From the NCBI GenBank assembly GCA_937907215.1, contig CALESG010000143.1, positions 1 to 44,298 of the forward strand: a DNA stretch of 44,298 bases. The letters run 5' to 3'. Shown here piece by piece: positions 14,331-21,659 of this stretch. The stretch comes from an uncultured Ruminococcus sp. GTDB taxonomy: Bacteria; Bacillota; Clostridia; Oscillospirales; Ruminococcaceae. The translations under genes and the position numbers were made by a program. Each line of letters opens with the position of its first letter. The stretch's first letter is position 1. The notes beneath the pieces are model-generated. The model ran no database searches. It saw nothing but the letters and a program-made list of their open reading frames with translations, and was not told where the DNA came from.

Positions 14331-17054
14331 TCAGTTTAAGTAATTACGTACAGTGCTTGTCGAAATACCGAGAGCATCAGCAATTTCGGATGTAGTATAG
14401 CCTGATGCATTCATAGAAGCGATCTTGTTCTGCTTAGCAGTACTAAGAGCCGTTGTTGCTCTTGGAGTAGCGTGTTGTCTAAGGCTTTTCATATCAGCAT
14501 TGCTGATTATCTGGTTCAGTTGATTCTCACTGATAGCACCGGCTTGAATTGCTTCCCATTCACGATCTGTGATCTTAATGGTTTCTCGCTTGGCATTAAC
14601 TGATGCACGAGCTTGACTAAGAGCCTGCTGGCTTGCTTTTTTGATCTCAGCCTTTGTCATATCGGGGTTGTCCTGTTTTTTAGCTGCTACCACAGCATTA
14701 GCCATAGTCTGGGCTTGTCTTTCTCTTGGTGCATTCTTGAGTGCTATGTTGAGTTTTGCTTTCAACGAGTCTACTTCAGCTTGGTAAGTCTTTTTTGCCT
14801 CAGCTGAATACTGAACTTTACCAGCAGACAAGATCTCCAAACGTGCCTGATTGCCTAAAGCTTTCATTTTATTGGCATAGTTCGCATATGCACGCTCCAC
14901 CGGTGTATCAGCATCAGAAATGAGGGTACGAGCATCATTTGTCTCTGCCATTTTAGTACTTTGCTGAGTGTGAACTTTAGTCTTACCTGTTTTCTTGTCT
15001 ATATAGGTAGGATTATCTACTTGTTTCCATATTAGTTCACCGGTTTCTTCGTTGATTTTAGGACTGCCCTGACGTTTGACAACAGAGGTTTCAGACTTAG
15101 CACGGGATATTAAAGTCGAAGCACCTTCATGGTATCTGCCGTTTTCATCAATAGTTCCTTGATACTTCTTCTTCAAAGATCTTATGCCGTTATCGATCTC
15201 GCTTTGTTTGTAATCAAGCTTGTGCTTTTCAGCATCAATAACGACCATACTATGCCGAACTGCTCTCGCAAGTTCATCAGGAGTTGCTCCTCTCAAAGTC
15301 ATATCAGTAATTAAGTTTGAAACTACACCCATTTCTTTCTGAGTGTTTTTCATCTGTTTGAACGTACCTTCAGGTTTTCCTCCATACTCAAGCTTTGGAT
15401 CGAAACCCTCAAGACCTTTCAAAGGAGGCGTTGAAGTGATCTTAACTTTACTCTTGCTGGAGTTACAGGGGATTACCATGACAGAATCACCATCAAAATC
15501 AGCTCCAGATAATTGTTCAGCAACCTTACTATTGATACCGATAGCATCTTTTGGTGTGTTCCCAAGTACTTTACGAGCTTCAGCTTGTTTATTATTGACA
15601 GTCAATATCGGAATCTCGAATGTACCACCATGAGGATAACGTATCAAAGCAACATTTTCGCCATTCTTATAATTCGGAGCGTAAACTTCATTATTTTTCA
15701 TCGAAGTGATGGGCAGGATTACCTGATATTTCTGACGTGGCAGTGCAGCAGCCTGGAGATGAACAGCAGCAGAATCGCAATCATCAGCGAAAGATTTCAA
15801 AAGAGACTTCTTGACAGTCGGATTAGTCAAAGAACAAATTTCATCAAACTCTGCCATCTTGTCGGCTGCTGCGAGATTAAGCTGTTTGTTTACCAACTGC
15901 ATATTTTGCTTAGCAAGAAACTGAGATGAAAGTTTATCTGACCATTCGTTCCAGTCACCTTCATCAGCTCGCTTGTTGATGAGCGAAAGCTGTCGTTTAC
16001 CATCAGCATCAATATAATAGCTCTGACCGCCTGCTTTTATAAGAGAACCAAAAGGATTGACTGGATCATTTTTTATTTTCTTTAAAACGTCCTCAGTAGG
16101 TGTCCCTTTCTTTTTATTGGTGTTAAACAGAACATCTACTCCGTCAGGCAAGTCATCAGAATAGACAGCCATTCCTTTTAGATATCGGTTTCCATCTACC
16201 AAAATACGAACCTGAGCATAATGGGAATTACCAAGTGACAGATCCTCTACACCACGGCGAAGTTCAATTACACCATCTTTATGAATGCCGCCTTCCTCGG
16301 CATAGCGAATCTTTAAACGACTTGAATCCATGCTCTTAGGGTACACGAATTTATCAAAGGTTTCGCCGCCGTCATGTGAAACATAATCTCTTACAGAGTG
16401 AATGTTTTCAAAATTATAGATATCTTTATGTTCAGTTCCAGGAGGACAGAGAACTTTTATATTAGTCTGTTTACCGGGATTTGTAACTTGCGGAACACCG
16501 CCGCCATAAGTCGTATAACCCTCCATCTGCAAAATATAAAGAGCTTCTTTCATCTTTTCTTTCGAGATACCAAGTTCTTTTTCAACGCCAGTTCCAACGT
16601 CGATTAAACCTTTTTCAGCAATTTGTTTTTTAAGAAATTCCGCTGTCGTTTTGGCTTGATTCATACGGGCTTCCGAATTCTCATTAAGAAGGGAACGCAC
16701 TGACGAATCGTTGGCAAACCCCATTTTCTTAGCAATTTCATTGAGACTATAACCTTTCTCACGAAGAGCTTTGGCGGTTGCAACATTTGCAGATCTGCGT
16801 TCATCTTTAGCCAAACTTACTTGAGTTCTGAATTGTGTTGTACTCAGTCCCATAGATTTTGCAATAGCAACTTCACCGGTATAGGTTTTGCCTTTTTCAT
16901 CCGTAAAAGTAAATCCCGATTTTTTCAGCTCTTCTACTCTGGACAGAAAGTCGCCGCTGTGTTGATACGGGTTATCTCCGGAACCCCACGGATAACGACC
17001 TGATCTTCTTGGCATTCCATAATGCATCAGCATATCTTCCACAATAGGATTCAT
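14331..17054 (-). CDS. two-barrel (YonO-like) RNA polymerase-like protein with N-terminal tag and HTHs
   Basis: 907 residues. N-terminus MNPIVEDMLMHYGMPRRSGR, then YPWGSGDNPYQ, a tag-like element related to the KWGVR tag of its neighbours. Residues about 60-130 hold one or two HTH motifs (AIAKSMGLSTTQFRTQV; YSLNEIAKKMGFANDSSVRS). At 519-523 is DFDGD in the context QLSGADFDGDSVMVIP, the metal-binding signature of the double-psi beta-barrel of RNA polymerases. It is preceded by IRYPHGGTFEIPIL, comparable with the R-P-G segment before that motif. The length fits YonO-type single-chain polymerases. The protein ends with another HTH (YTTSEIADALGISTSTVRNY). It sits after two nucleases and before the packaging genes. 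Confidence 0.7.
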   Translation of the reverse strand: MNPIVEDMLMHYGMPRRSGRYPWGSGDNPYQHSGDFLSRVEELKKSGFTFTDEKGKTYTGEVAIAKSMGLSTTQFRTQVSLAKDERRSANVATAKALREKGYSLNEIAKKMGFANDSSVRSLLNENSEARMNQAKTTAEFLKKQIAEKGLIDVGTGVEKELGISKEKMKEALYILQMEGYTTYGGGVPQVTNPGKQTNIKVLCPPGTEHKDIYNFENIHSVRDYVSHDGGETFDKFVYPKSMDSSRLKIRYAEEGGIHKDGVIELRRGVEDLSLGNSHYAQVRILVDGNRYLKGMAVYSDDLPDGVDVLFNTNKKKGTPTEDVLKKIKNDPVNPFGSLIKAGGQSYYIDADGKRQLSLINKRADEGDWNEWSDKLSSQFLAKQNMQLVNKQLNLAAADKMAEFDEICSLTNPTVKKSLLKSFADDCDSAAVHLQAAALPRQKYQVILPITSMKNNEVYAPNYKNGENVALIRYPHGGTFEIPILTVNNKQAEARKVLGNTPKDAIGINSKVAEQLSGADFDGDSVMVIPCNSSKSKVKITSTPPLKGLEGFDPKLEYGGKPEGTFKQMKNTQKEMGVVSNLITDMTLRGATPDELARAVRHSMVVIDAEKHKLDYKQSEIDNGIRSLKKKYQGTIDENGRYHEGASTLISRAKSETSVVKRQGSPKINEETGELIWKQVDNPTYIDKKTGKTKVHTQQSTKMAETNDARTLISDADTPVERAYANYANKMKALGNQARLEILSAGKVQYSAEAKKTYQAEVDSLKAKLNIALKNAPRERQAQTMANAVVAAKKQDNPDMTKAEIKKASQQALSQARASVNAKRETIKITDREWEAIQAGAISENQLNQIISNADMKSLRQHATPRATTALSTAKQNKIASMNASGYTTSEIADALGISTSTVRNYLN

Positions 17055-17057
17055 GAT

Positions 17058-17615
17058 TTAACCCTCCTGCTCTTTAATATTTCTAATGATTTTATCGAAG
17101 GTAACGATCTTATCCATAATAGGAGCAATATCTTCGACAGTTGGTGTGTGATAGAGAATTTCATTGTTTTGATACAGACGAAGTTCCATATCAATATCAG
17201 AAGGTTTCACTTTATATTCCAAACAAAAAAGAGCAGCATATATTTCAAGCTGCTCCATATGAGCCGGAATAACACCGGTCTTTAAATCGTGGATACGAAG
17301 TGTACCATTTCTGAATAAAATGGCATCAGCGGTACCAAAGCAATTATCGGAATAAAACAATATTTGCTCAGGCGTCATTCTGAAGCTGATGGCATCATTA
17401 ACATACATATTCAATGTTTTTTGTGTTTTGGGAAGTTTTTGTCCTAAACGAATACACTGACATGCGAAGTCATGAAGAACAGTTCCTCTTTGCACTGCTA
17501 AGAACTTAGAATAAGATTCGACTAATTTGGATTCATCATAATTGATCCAATGGTATTTGCTGGCACCAAGAAAAGCGTGCCGTCCTTCAAGTGTTAAATG
17601 ATTGTTGAAGATCAT
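17058..17615 (-). CDS. PD-(D/E)XK nuclease, RecB/Cas4-like
   Basis: 185 residues. Motifs of the RecB-like nuclease superfamily: GTVLHDFACQCIRLG (helical His motif, about 44-58), GTADAILFRNGTLRIHDLKT (the catalytic D...D-x-K), and MEQLEIYAALF (the Q..xY motif). Such enzymes act as 5'-3' exonucleases in phage recombination. The start ATG lies behind AAGGAGGAAGTTCTGC inside the preceding nuclease gene, giving a 29-bp overlap and likely coupling. Its stop is 3 bp before the RNA polymerase-like gene. Confidence 0.8.
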   Translation of the reverse strand: MIFNNHLTLEGRHAFLGASKYHWINYDESKLVESYSKFLAVQRGTVLHDFACQCIRLGQKLPKTQKTLNMYVNDAISFRMTPEQILFYSDNCFGTADAILFRNGTLRIHDLKTGVIPAHMEQLEIYAALFCLEYKVKPSDIDMELRLYQNNEILYHTPTVEDIAPIMDKIVTFDKIIRNIKEQEG

Positions 17616-17877
17616 GCAGAACTTCCTCCTTATTTTCGGGACAAATAAATCTTGAGAAAGACATCTTATTCATTTTGTCCACATAGTATTCTTGATTTGG
17701 TTGCTTTTTCGCACCAGCACTTTGTTTACACTCAAGGGATGCCCATTTATCCTTGTATAGAATTAGTAAATCGGGAATACCTTGTAAACATCCAGCGTCA
17801 CTCTTAATCACTATACAACATGGAAATAGCTTTTTCAGTTCTTTGATGAGCTTAGATTGGAATCTGCTTTCGAGCAT
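17587..17877 (-). CDS. VRR-NUC-type nuclease
   Basis: 96 residues. The family signature is clear: E4 in MLESRFQSKLIKEL, then GIPDLLILYKDKWASLECKQ, the PD...(E)xK core, and Q near YY. VRR-NUC domains are stand-alone in phages and act as flap or Holliday-junction nucleases during replication and resolution. AAAGGAGTG is the ribosome site. It is first in a unit with a RecB-like nuclease and the RNA polymerase-like protein. Confidence 0.85.
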   Translation of the reverse strand: MLESRFQSKLIKELKKLFPCCIVIKSDAGCLQGIPDLLILYKDKWASLECKQSAGAKKQPNQEYYVDKMNKMSFSRFICPENKEEVLHDLQQSFNT

Positions 17878-18000
17878 AATTCAATAGGCACTCCTTTCGT
17901 GTAAAATTGTCAAACGTAAAAGAGCATGACTATTCTTAAAATAGCTTTTTTACTCTCTCTTCATAAAAGGGAATGTTTTTTTGGCGTGGTGTGAAAAAGG

Positions 18001-18040
18001 TAAATAAAAAAGACAGAGGCACGATTAAACACCTCTGTCT
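18001..18040 (-). terminator. strong intrinsic terminator after the accessory 344-residue gene
   Basis: Minus strand AGACAGAGG (18032-18040) pairs perfectly with CCTCTGTCT (18011-18019); a TTTTTTATTTA tract follows. It lies 46 bp after the stop of the accessory gene and isolates it from the nuclease genes. Confidence 0.8.
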
Positions 18041-18085
18041 ATATTATGTTATTAGATTTGTAAGCTGCTTTTATTATTTACTAAA

Positions 18086-19120
18086 TCAATCATCGTTTTT
18101 CAAAAATACACTTCCATCAATCGTAAAGTAATATTCTGATTTTTGTGTAAGTGCGTTTAATGACGCTTTTAGTGATTTGCTTATATTAGACTCTTCACCC
18201 TGAGTCATAGATTCAATGAACTTTTCAACTTTCTTTTCAATATCAGATTTATCGAGTTTTTTAAACAGTGAACCCTTAGCATGATCGATAAGAACTTTGA
18301 GAGCTGAAAAATTATTCAGCATTCTTTTTTCGCATTTATCCATGTAAATAGAAATATCATTTTCTACATATTTGAGGTACTCGGGATCGAAATTTTGCGA
18401 ATAGTATACTTCAAGCAAACTGCTCATACCGTAAAGCTGCATAGAAAATTCAAGACTTTCTTTTATCTGAAATGCTTTTTCAGATAACGCACTAATATCA
18501 GATCCGCTTTTTGAAGTGACTTTATTATCTAAATCACTCATATAGAATTCAATGTCTTTCATAGCAACCTTTTTAGCATCTTGTAAACTTGCTATAGTCG
18601 CTGCCTTTTGATGCTCGTGTTCCATGATAGAGCTGTAATTCTGATAAGCATATTTAACAAAACTGACTTCAGCCATCAATTCTGCTTTTTTGTTTCCATA
18701 AAGAAATTCCAGAATTTTATCTATCTTTTGATTTATCATTTTAAGTTCGCTGTTGATTTTTGATAAGAAATATTGTCCTGACGCAACCGACATAACACTA
18801 AATATTCCAAGAACAGCCGCTTGAGCAGACAATTCATGAATGGAGCCGTGTCCAACTATTTTACCATTTGCATCTTGAATAGGAGTTCCAAATCCACCGC
18901 TTTTATATTCCATCAGATGACAAGTGCTTGATAATCCTTCCGGCATACTTAAAACATAAGCGTTATTCAAAGTTCCGGCAGCTATTGCTGTAGGAAGCTG
19001 TTGATATAATGCGCTTAATTGCATCTTGTGTGCAGAAGTGAAATTAAGCTTTTTATATTCAGGTCTGCGTTCAATATCTTTTATTTCCTCAACGGGTTTT
19101 ATTTCGAAATTCTTATCCAT
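18086..19120 (-). CDS. accessory protein of unknown function (self-contained moron)
   Basis: 344 residues from ATG 19120 (GGAGAG 8-9 nt upstream; an earlier in-frame ATG at 19135 lacks one). N-terminal globular part has AYVLSMPEGLSSTCHLMEYK, then GGFGTPIQDANGKIVGHGSI, then a hydrophobic stretch (AAVLGIFSVMSVASGQYFL, about 106-124). The rest is long helical/coiled coil (INSELKMINQKIDKILEFLY and onward). I do not recognise a named family. With its own extended -10 promoter upstream and a strong terminator downstream it looks like a lysogenic-conversion or defence gene inserted in the replication region. Confidence 0.7.
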   Translation of the reverse strand: MDKNFEIKPVEEIKDIERRPEYKKLNFTSAHKMQLSALYQQLPTAIAAGTLNNAYVLSMPEGLSSTCHLMEYKSGGFGTPIQDANGKIVGHGSIHELSAQAAVLGIFSVMSVASGQYFLSKINSELKMINQKIDKILEFLYGNKKAELMAEVSFVKYAYQNYSSIMEHEHQKAATIASLQDAKKVAMKDIEFYMSDLDNKVTSKSGSDISALSEKAFQIKESLEFSMQLYGMSSLLEVYYSQNFDPEYLKYVENDISIYMDKCEKRMLNNFSALKVLIDHAKGSLFKKLDKSDIEKKVEKFIESMTQGEESNISKSLKASLNALTQKSEYYFTIDGSVFLKNDD

Positions 19121-19168
19121 ATCAGATCTCTCCATACTTTCGCTAAAATATGTAATTATATAATTTCT

Positions 19169-19180
19169 TACATTATAACA
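19169..19180 (-). promoter_or_regulatory. extended -10 promoter for the accessory gene
   Basis: TGTTATAAT on the minus strand (TATAAT at 19172-19177 with TG one base upstream), about 55 nt before the ATG at 19120. No good -35 is present, as is allowed for extended -10 promoters. Confidence 0.5.
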
Positions 19181-19189
19181 TAAATCAAA

Positions 19190-19533
19190 ATAAAAGGGAA
19201 GAGTTTTTTGTAAAAAATAACATTTTTGCGAAAATTACCTTGCAAAATATACTCGTGGTCAAAAGCCCACTTTTTTTCACTTACTTATATATATTATTAA
19301 AACTTTTTATCACAATTAAATAAGAAAAAAGTGGAAAAGTGGGCAAAAAGCCAAAAAAGCACGCAATTGCGAGGTTTTTTATGGCCATTTTTGTTTTTAA
19401 AAGTGGGCTTTTGACCACTTTTTTTGGCCAAAATTAAGAAAAAATGTCCGTACACATCGTCAAAATTTTTATAAAAGTGGGCAAAGACCGCTTTTCGCTT
19501 TTCGAAAGTGGGCAGAAACTCACTTGATTTTTC
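19190..19533. other. AT-rich iteron-like region, candidate replication origin
   Basis: 344 bp without a gene. The core AAAGTGGGC occurs five times: inverted at about 19265-19273, direct at 19335, 19400, 19474 and 19505. The first and third copies are parts of a perfect 20-bp inverted repeat (19255-19274 with 19399-19418). Perfect palindromes CGCAATTGCG (19362-19371) and TTTTGGCCAAAA (19422-19433) lie between and beside them. Iterated motifs, palindromes and long A/T tracts inside the replication module are what a phage origin looks like; a multi-operator control region is the alternative. Confidence 0.5.
19255..19418. repeat. 20-bp perfect inverted repeat
   Basis: GTGGTCAAAAGCCCACTTTT (19255-19274) is the exact reverse complement of 19399-19418, with 124 bp between the arms. 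Both arms contain the AAAGTGGGC core that also occurs alone three more times nearby. Confidence 0.85.
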
Positions 19534-19743
19534 TCATCTCCAAACACGTCTTGTTTTCTTATCAATAAGTATTATACGATTCTCAATCTCGAAACCTGCA
19601 AGTTCGCACAAGTAGAATATCGTATGTAGCAGCTTGTGAAACCGTTCGTCTTCTTTATCGATATTACGCAAAGCCTCGAAAGCAGTGGGATCAGAATATC
19701 CCTCCGCATTTCTTCTACCATCATAAGTTGTCAACTTTATCAC
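19534..19743 (-). CDS. conserved small phage protein
   Basis: 69 residues: GYSDPTAFEALRNIDKED, then ERFHKLLHTIFYLCELAGFE, ending IILIDKKTRRVWR. This GYSDPTA.EA..NID..E..RF.KLL..IF..CELAGF pattern is common in gut Clostridia phages; function unknown. Its start overlaps the end of the upstream gene by 23 bp. It is the last gene before the candidate origin. Confidence 0.75.
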   Translation of the reverse strand: MIKLTTYDGRRNAEGYSDPTAFEALRNIDKEDERFHKLLHTIFYLCELAGFEIENRIILIDKKTRRVWR

Positions 19744-20074
19744 GATCCTTTCTTTGTTTGTTCCATTCGTTAATATCTATTCCGTATTGTTTTAGTTTGT
19801 ATGTACATAACCAAACCTTATCGGAATCTTCCATAACATATCTCTCTAAAAGAGCAGATATATGTGGTCTAAACGTATCATAGAATCTCTTCAGACGTTT
19901 CTGACCAAACCCGAATTCTTCATGCAGATGCCAGAGAATTAAAGCGTCAAGCTCATCAATATGCTTTGCTTCAAAATCAGCAAACTGACGCTGCATCTCA
20001 ATGCTCATTGCTTTTTTCTCGGCTGCTGTCATATCCATACCGTATACTTTACCCATGGTTTTCTTTACTCTCAT
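19721..20074 (-). CDS. conserved phage protein, unknown function
   Basis: 117 residues from ATG 20074, 7 nt behind AGGAGG; the frame is open further upstream but without a ribosome site. Helical: MTAAEKKAMSIEMQRQFADF, DELDALILWHLHEEFGFGQK, RLKRFYDTFRPHISALLERY. Recurrent in gut-phage replication modules. The regular helices hint at a small DNA-binding or adaptor protein, not proven. Confidence 0.7.
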   Translation of the reverse strand: MRVKKTMGKVYGMDMTAAEKKAMSIEMQRQFADFEAKHIDELDALILWHLHEEFGFGQKRLKRFYDTFRPHISALLERYVMEDSDKVWLCTYKLKQYGIDINEWNKQRKDRDKVDNL

Positions 20075-20107
20075 ATCAAGCCTCCTATATAAATGTTTTT
20101 TTTGTAA

Positions 20108-20147
20108 AATGAGCATAAAAATAAGAGCCAAGGTTATCTCAGCTCTT
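20108..20147 (-). terminator. terminator-like hairpin
   Basis: Minus strand AAGAGC (20142-20147) with GCTCTT (20123-20128), then ATTTTTATG. It lies between the zinc-type 64-residue gene and the next gene. Confidence 0.5.
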
Positions 20148-20159
20148 AAGTGGTTTATT

Positions 20160-20354
20160 TTATACTTTTTTCATCCAAGCTTTGCAAAATGTTTCTTTGC
20201 ATTTTGGATAAGTAGACCATCCACATTTATTGCAAATGAGTTCTTCTCGTCCGAGATCCGGAATATCTTCTTCAAAATGCTTAATAACCGTAGTCCAACT
20301 TCCATCTTTTTGTTTTACTGGGCAGACCATTCTCGATTTAACTTTCATTTTCAC
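20160..20354 (-). CDS. small Cys-rich protein, probable zinc binding
   Basis: 64 residues from GTG 20354 (AAAGGG 6-8 nt upstream), with an alternative ATG at 20348. Cys residues occur as MVCPVK near the start and ICNKCGWSTYPKCKETFCKA near the end, consistent with a zinc ribbon. It is the first gene behind a consensus-like promoter at 20400-20428. Function unknown. Confidence 0.65.
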   Translation of the reverse strand: MKMKVKSRMVCPVKQKDGSWTTVIKHFEEDIPDLGREELICNKCGWSTYPKCKETFCKAWMKKV

Positions 20355-20399
20355 TACATACCCTTTCTTATAAGACTTGTGTCAGTAATTTGTATTTTT

Positions 20400-20428
20400 A
20401 TTATAGCATAAATATAATGAAAGGTCAA
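20400..20428 (-). promoter_or_regulatory. sigma-A-type promoter
   Basis: TTGACC (20423-20428), 17 nt, TATAAT (20400-20405) on the minus strand, ~46 nt before the GTG at 20354. It follows a terminator and so starts a new transcription unit of small genes (20.35-19.5 kb). Confidence 0.75.
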
Positions 20429-20438
20429 TTTGTTTTGT

Positions 20439-20470
20439 AAAAAAGGTAAAAGGTCATGTATAAGACCTTT
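20439..20470 (-). terminator. intrinsic terminator
   Basis: Minus strand AAAGGTC (20464-20470) with GACCTTT (20449-20455), then TACCTTTTTTAC. It closes the unit ending at 20491 and precedes the promoter at 20400-20428. Confidence 0.65.
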
Positions 20471-20490
20471 CACCCTTAAAGTAGAATACT

Positions 20491-20682
20491 TTATGAAATC
20501 AAAATTTCATAGCGTTCTTTCAGCTTCTCAAATATCTCTTCGTTTGTGTCGATTCTGATGTGAAATTCAATTTTGTCCTTTTTGTTTAACACAGTTTCGA
20601 CATGACCTTGAATTCCGTCAGCAAATAACATTCTCAAACAAATTCCGAGTTGCCTATTATTCACAGCAAGAAAATAATCCAT
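20491..20682 (-). CDS. small phage protein, unknown
   Basis: 63 residues from ATG 20682, 8 nt behind AAGGAGGTG. MDYFLAVNNRQLGICLRMLF, then a beta-rich stretch and a helical end (TNEEIFEKLKERYEILIS). No cysteine motif or membrane segment. No family recognised. Confidence 0.6.
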   Translation of the reverse strand: MDYFLAVNNRQLGICLRMLFADGIQGHVETVLNKKDKIEFHIRIDTNEEIFEKLKERYEILIS

Positions 20683-20725
20683 AAGTACCACCTCCTTCAT
20701 AACAGGAGATGTGTTTTTAGTGTAG

Positions 20726-21436
20726 TTACTCTTTGTTTCCGGTAATCAAGTCACTATACGGCAATCCCTCAATCCAATTACAGAAAGTATACCATTCGTC
20801 AAGCTTGTGGTTCTTACGTGCTTGATATATATTTCTGAGCACCTGATAATTCAGCTGTACAGTTGCTCGCTGATTGTAACTTGATGGCAAAAGCTGTATT
20901 ATCTGCCACCAATAACGTTTTTTCCATTCAGTATCGACTGCTCGATTATAATATTCGCGATACATGTTTAGGAATTTTATTGTGTTTTTAAGAACATCTA
21001 TACTTTCACCTTGTCCTAAAGGAAAATCAGAAGTATGCAATAATGTTAGATGTTCGTGCGAAAAATCATCAAGGGTGAATTCTTTTTCATGAATCTTATG
21101 CATAGTAGAACAACTGTTTCGAACAGTACCAACTTTGTATGTATCAAACTCTTTCCACCAGTAAAGTGGCGCAGTGATGTCACAAGTCACAATAATCATT
21201 CGCATAAATTTACTGTGGTCTGTTCCGGCAGATACAAGTTTTTTCATAAGATCGAGGTCGTTCGAACCGATTTCATAATGAGCATCATCACATCTTAAGC
21301 AAACGCAATTGCAACACGGTACTTTATTTGGTCCTTTCAATTTACTATCACTCTTATCCCAAGAATTCATAGGATTACGCATTCCTCGAATAGCTGCTTC
21401 CCAGCCGTAAACATCTGTATTTTCAATTTTTAACAT
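20726..21436 (-). CDS. conserved phage protein, possibly ThyX-like fold
   Basis: 236 residues from ATG 21436, 7 nt behind AGGAG; it overlaps the previous gene by 14 bp. AAIRGMRNPMNSWDKSDS, a Cys cluster (PCCNCVCLRCDD), DLMKKLVSAGTDHSKFMRMI and VTCDITAPLYWWKEFDTYK are hallmarks of a protein widespread in gut phages. The helix-then-AG.DHS.F.R pattern recalls flavin-dependent thymidylate synthase (ThyX), which would make dTMP for phage replication. The canonical RHRxxS motif is missing (VGTVRNSCSTMHKI instead), so catalysis is doubtful. Confidence 0.6.
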   Translation of the reverse strand: MLKIENTDVYGWEAAIRGMRNPMNSWDKSDSKLKGPNKVPCCNCVCLRCDDAHYEIGSNDLDLMKKLVSAGTDHSKFMRMIIVTCDITAPLYWWKEFDTYKVGTVRNSCSTMHKIHEKEFTLDDFSHEHLTLLHTSDFPLGQGESIDVLKNTIKFLNMYREYYNRAVDTEWKKRYWWQIIQLLPSSYNQRATVQLNYQVLRNIYQARKNHKLDEWYTFCNWIEGLPYSDLITGNKE

Positions 21437-21659
21437 TGTCATACTCCTGTCTATAAACCAGTCTGTCAACGGTAGTCTTATTTACAACTGAAGTTGAATA
21501 AGTGATCTCCGGGAAATCACCTTTGCTGAAATTGAGAGTTATATAAAAATCAGTAATCATATTTGCATCTGGGTGAATCATAGATTCTGCTCGGTTAATA
21601 AGTTCTTGTCCAGCATCTTTGATCTGCTGAACGAGTTCGTCACGGTAGTTATTACTCAT
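21423..21659 (-). CDS. small phage protein, unknown
   Basis: 78 residues: an N-terminal helix (YRDELVQQIKDAGQELINRA), then a beta-rich half (ANMITDFYITLNFSKGDFPE). It overlaps both neighbours by 8-14 bp, indicating coupled translation. It has the look of a conserved small protein found beside the ThyX-like gene in related phages. Function unknown. Confidence 0.65.
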   Translation of the reverse strand: MSNNYRDELVQQIKDAGQELINRAESMIHPDANMITDFYITLNFSKGDFPEITYSTSVVNKTTVDRLVYRQEYDNVKN

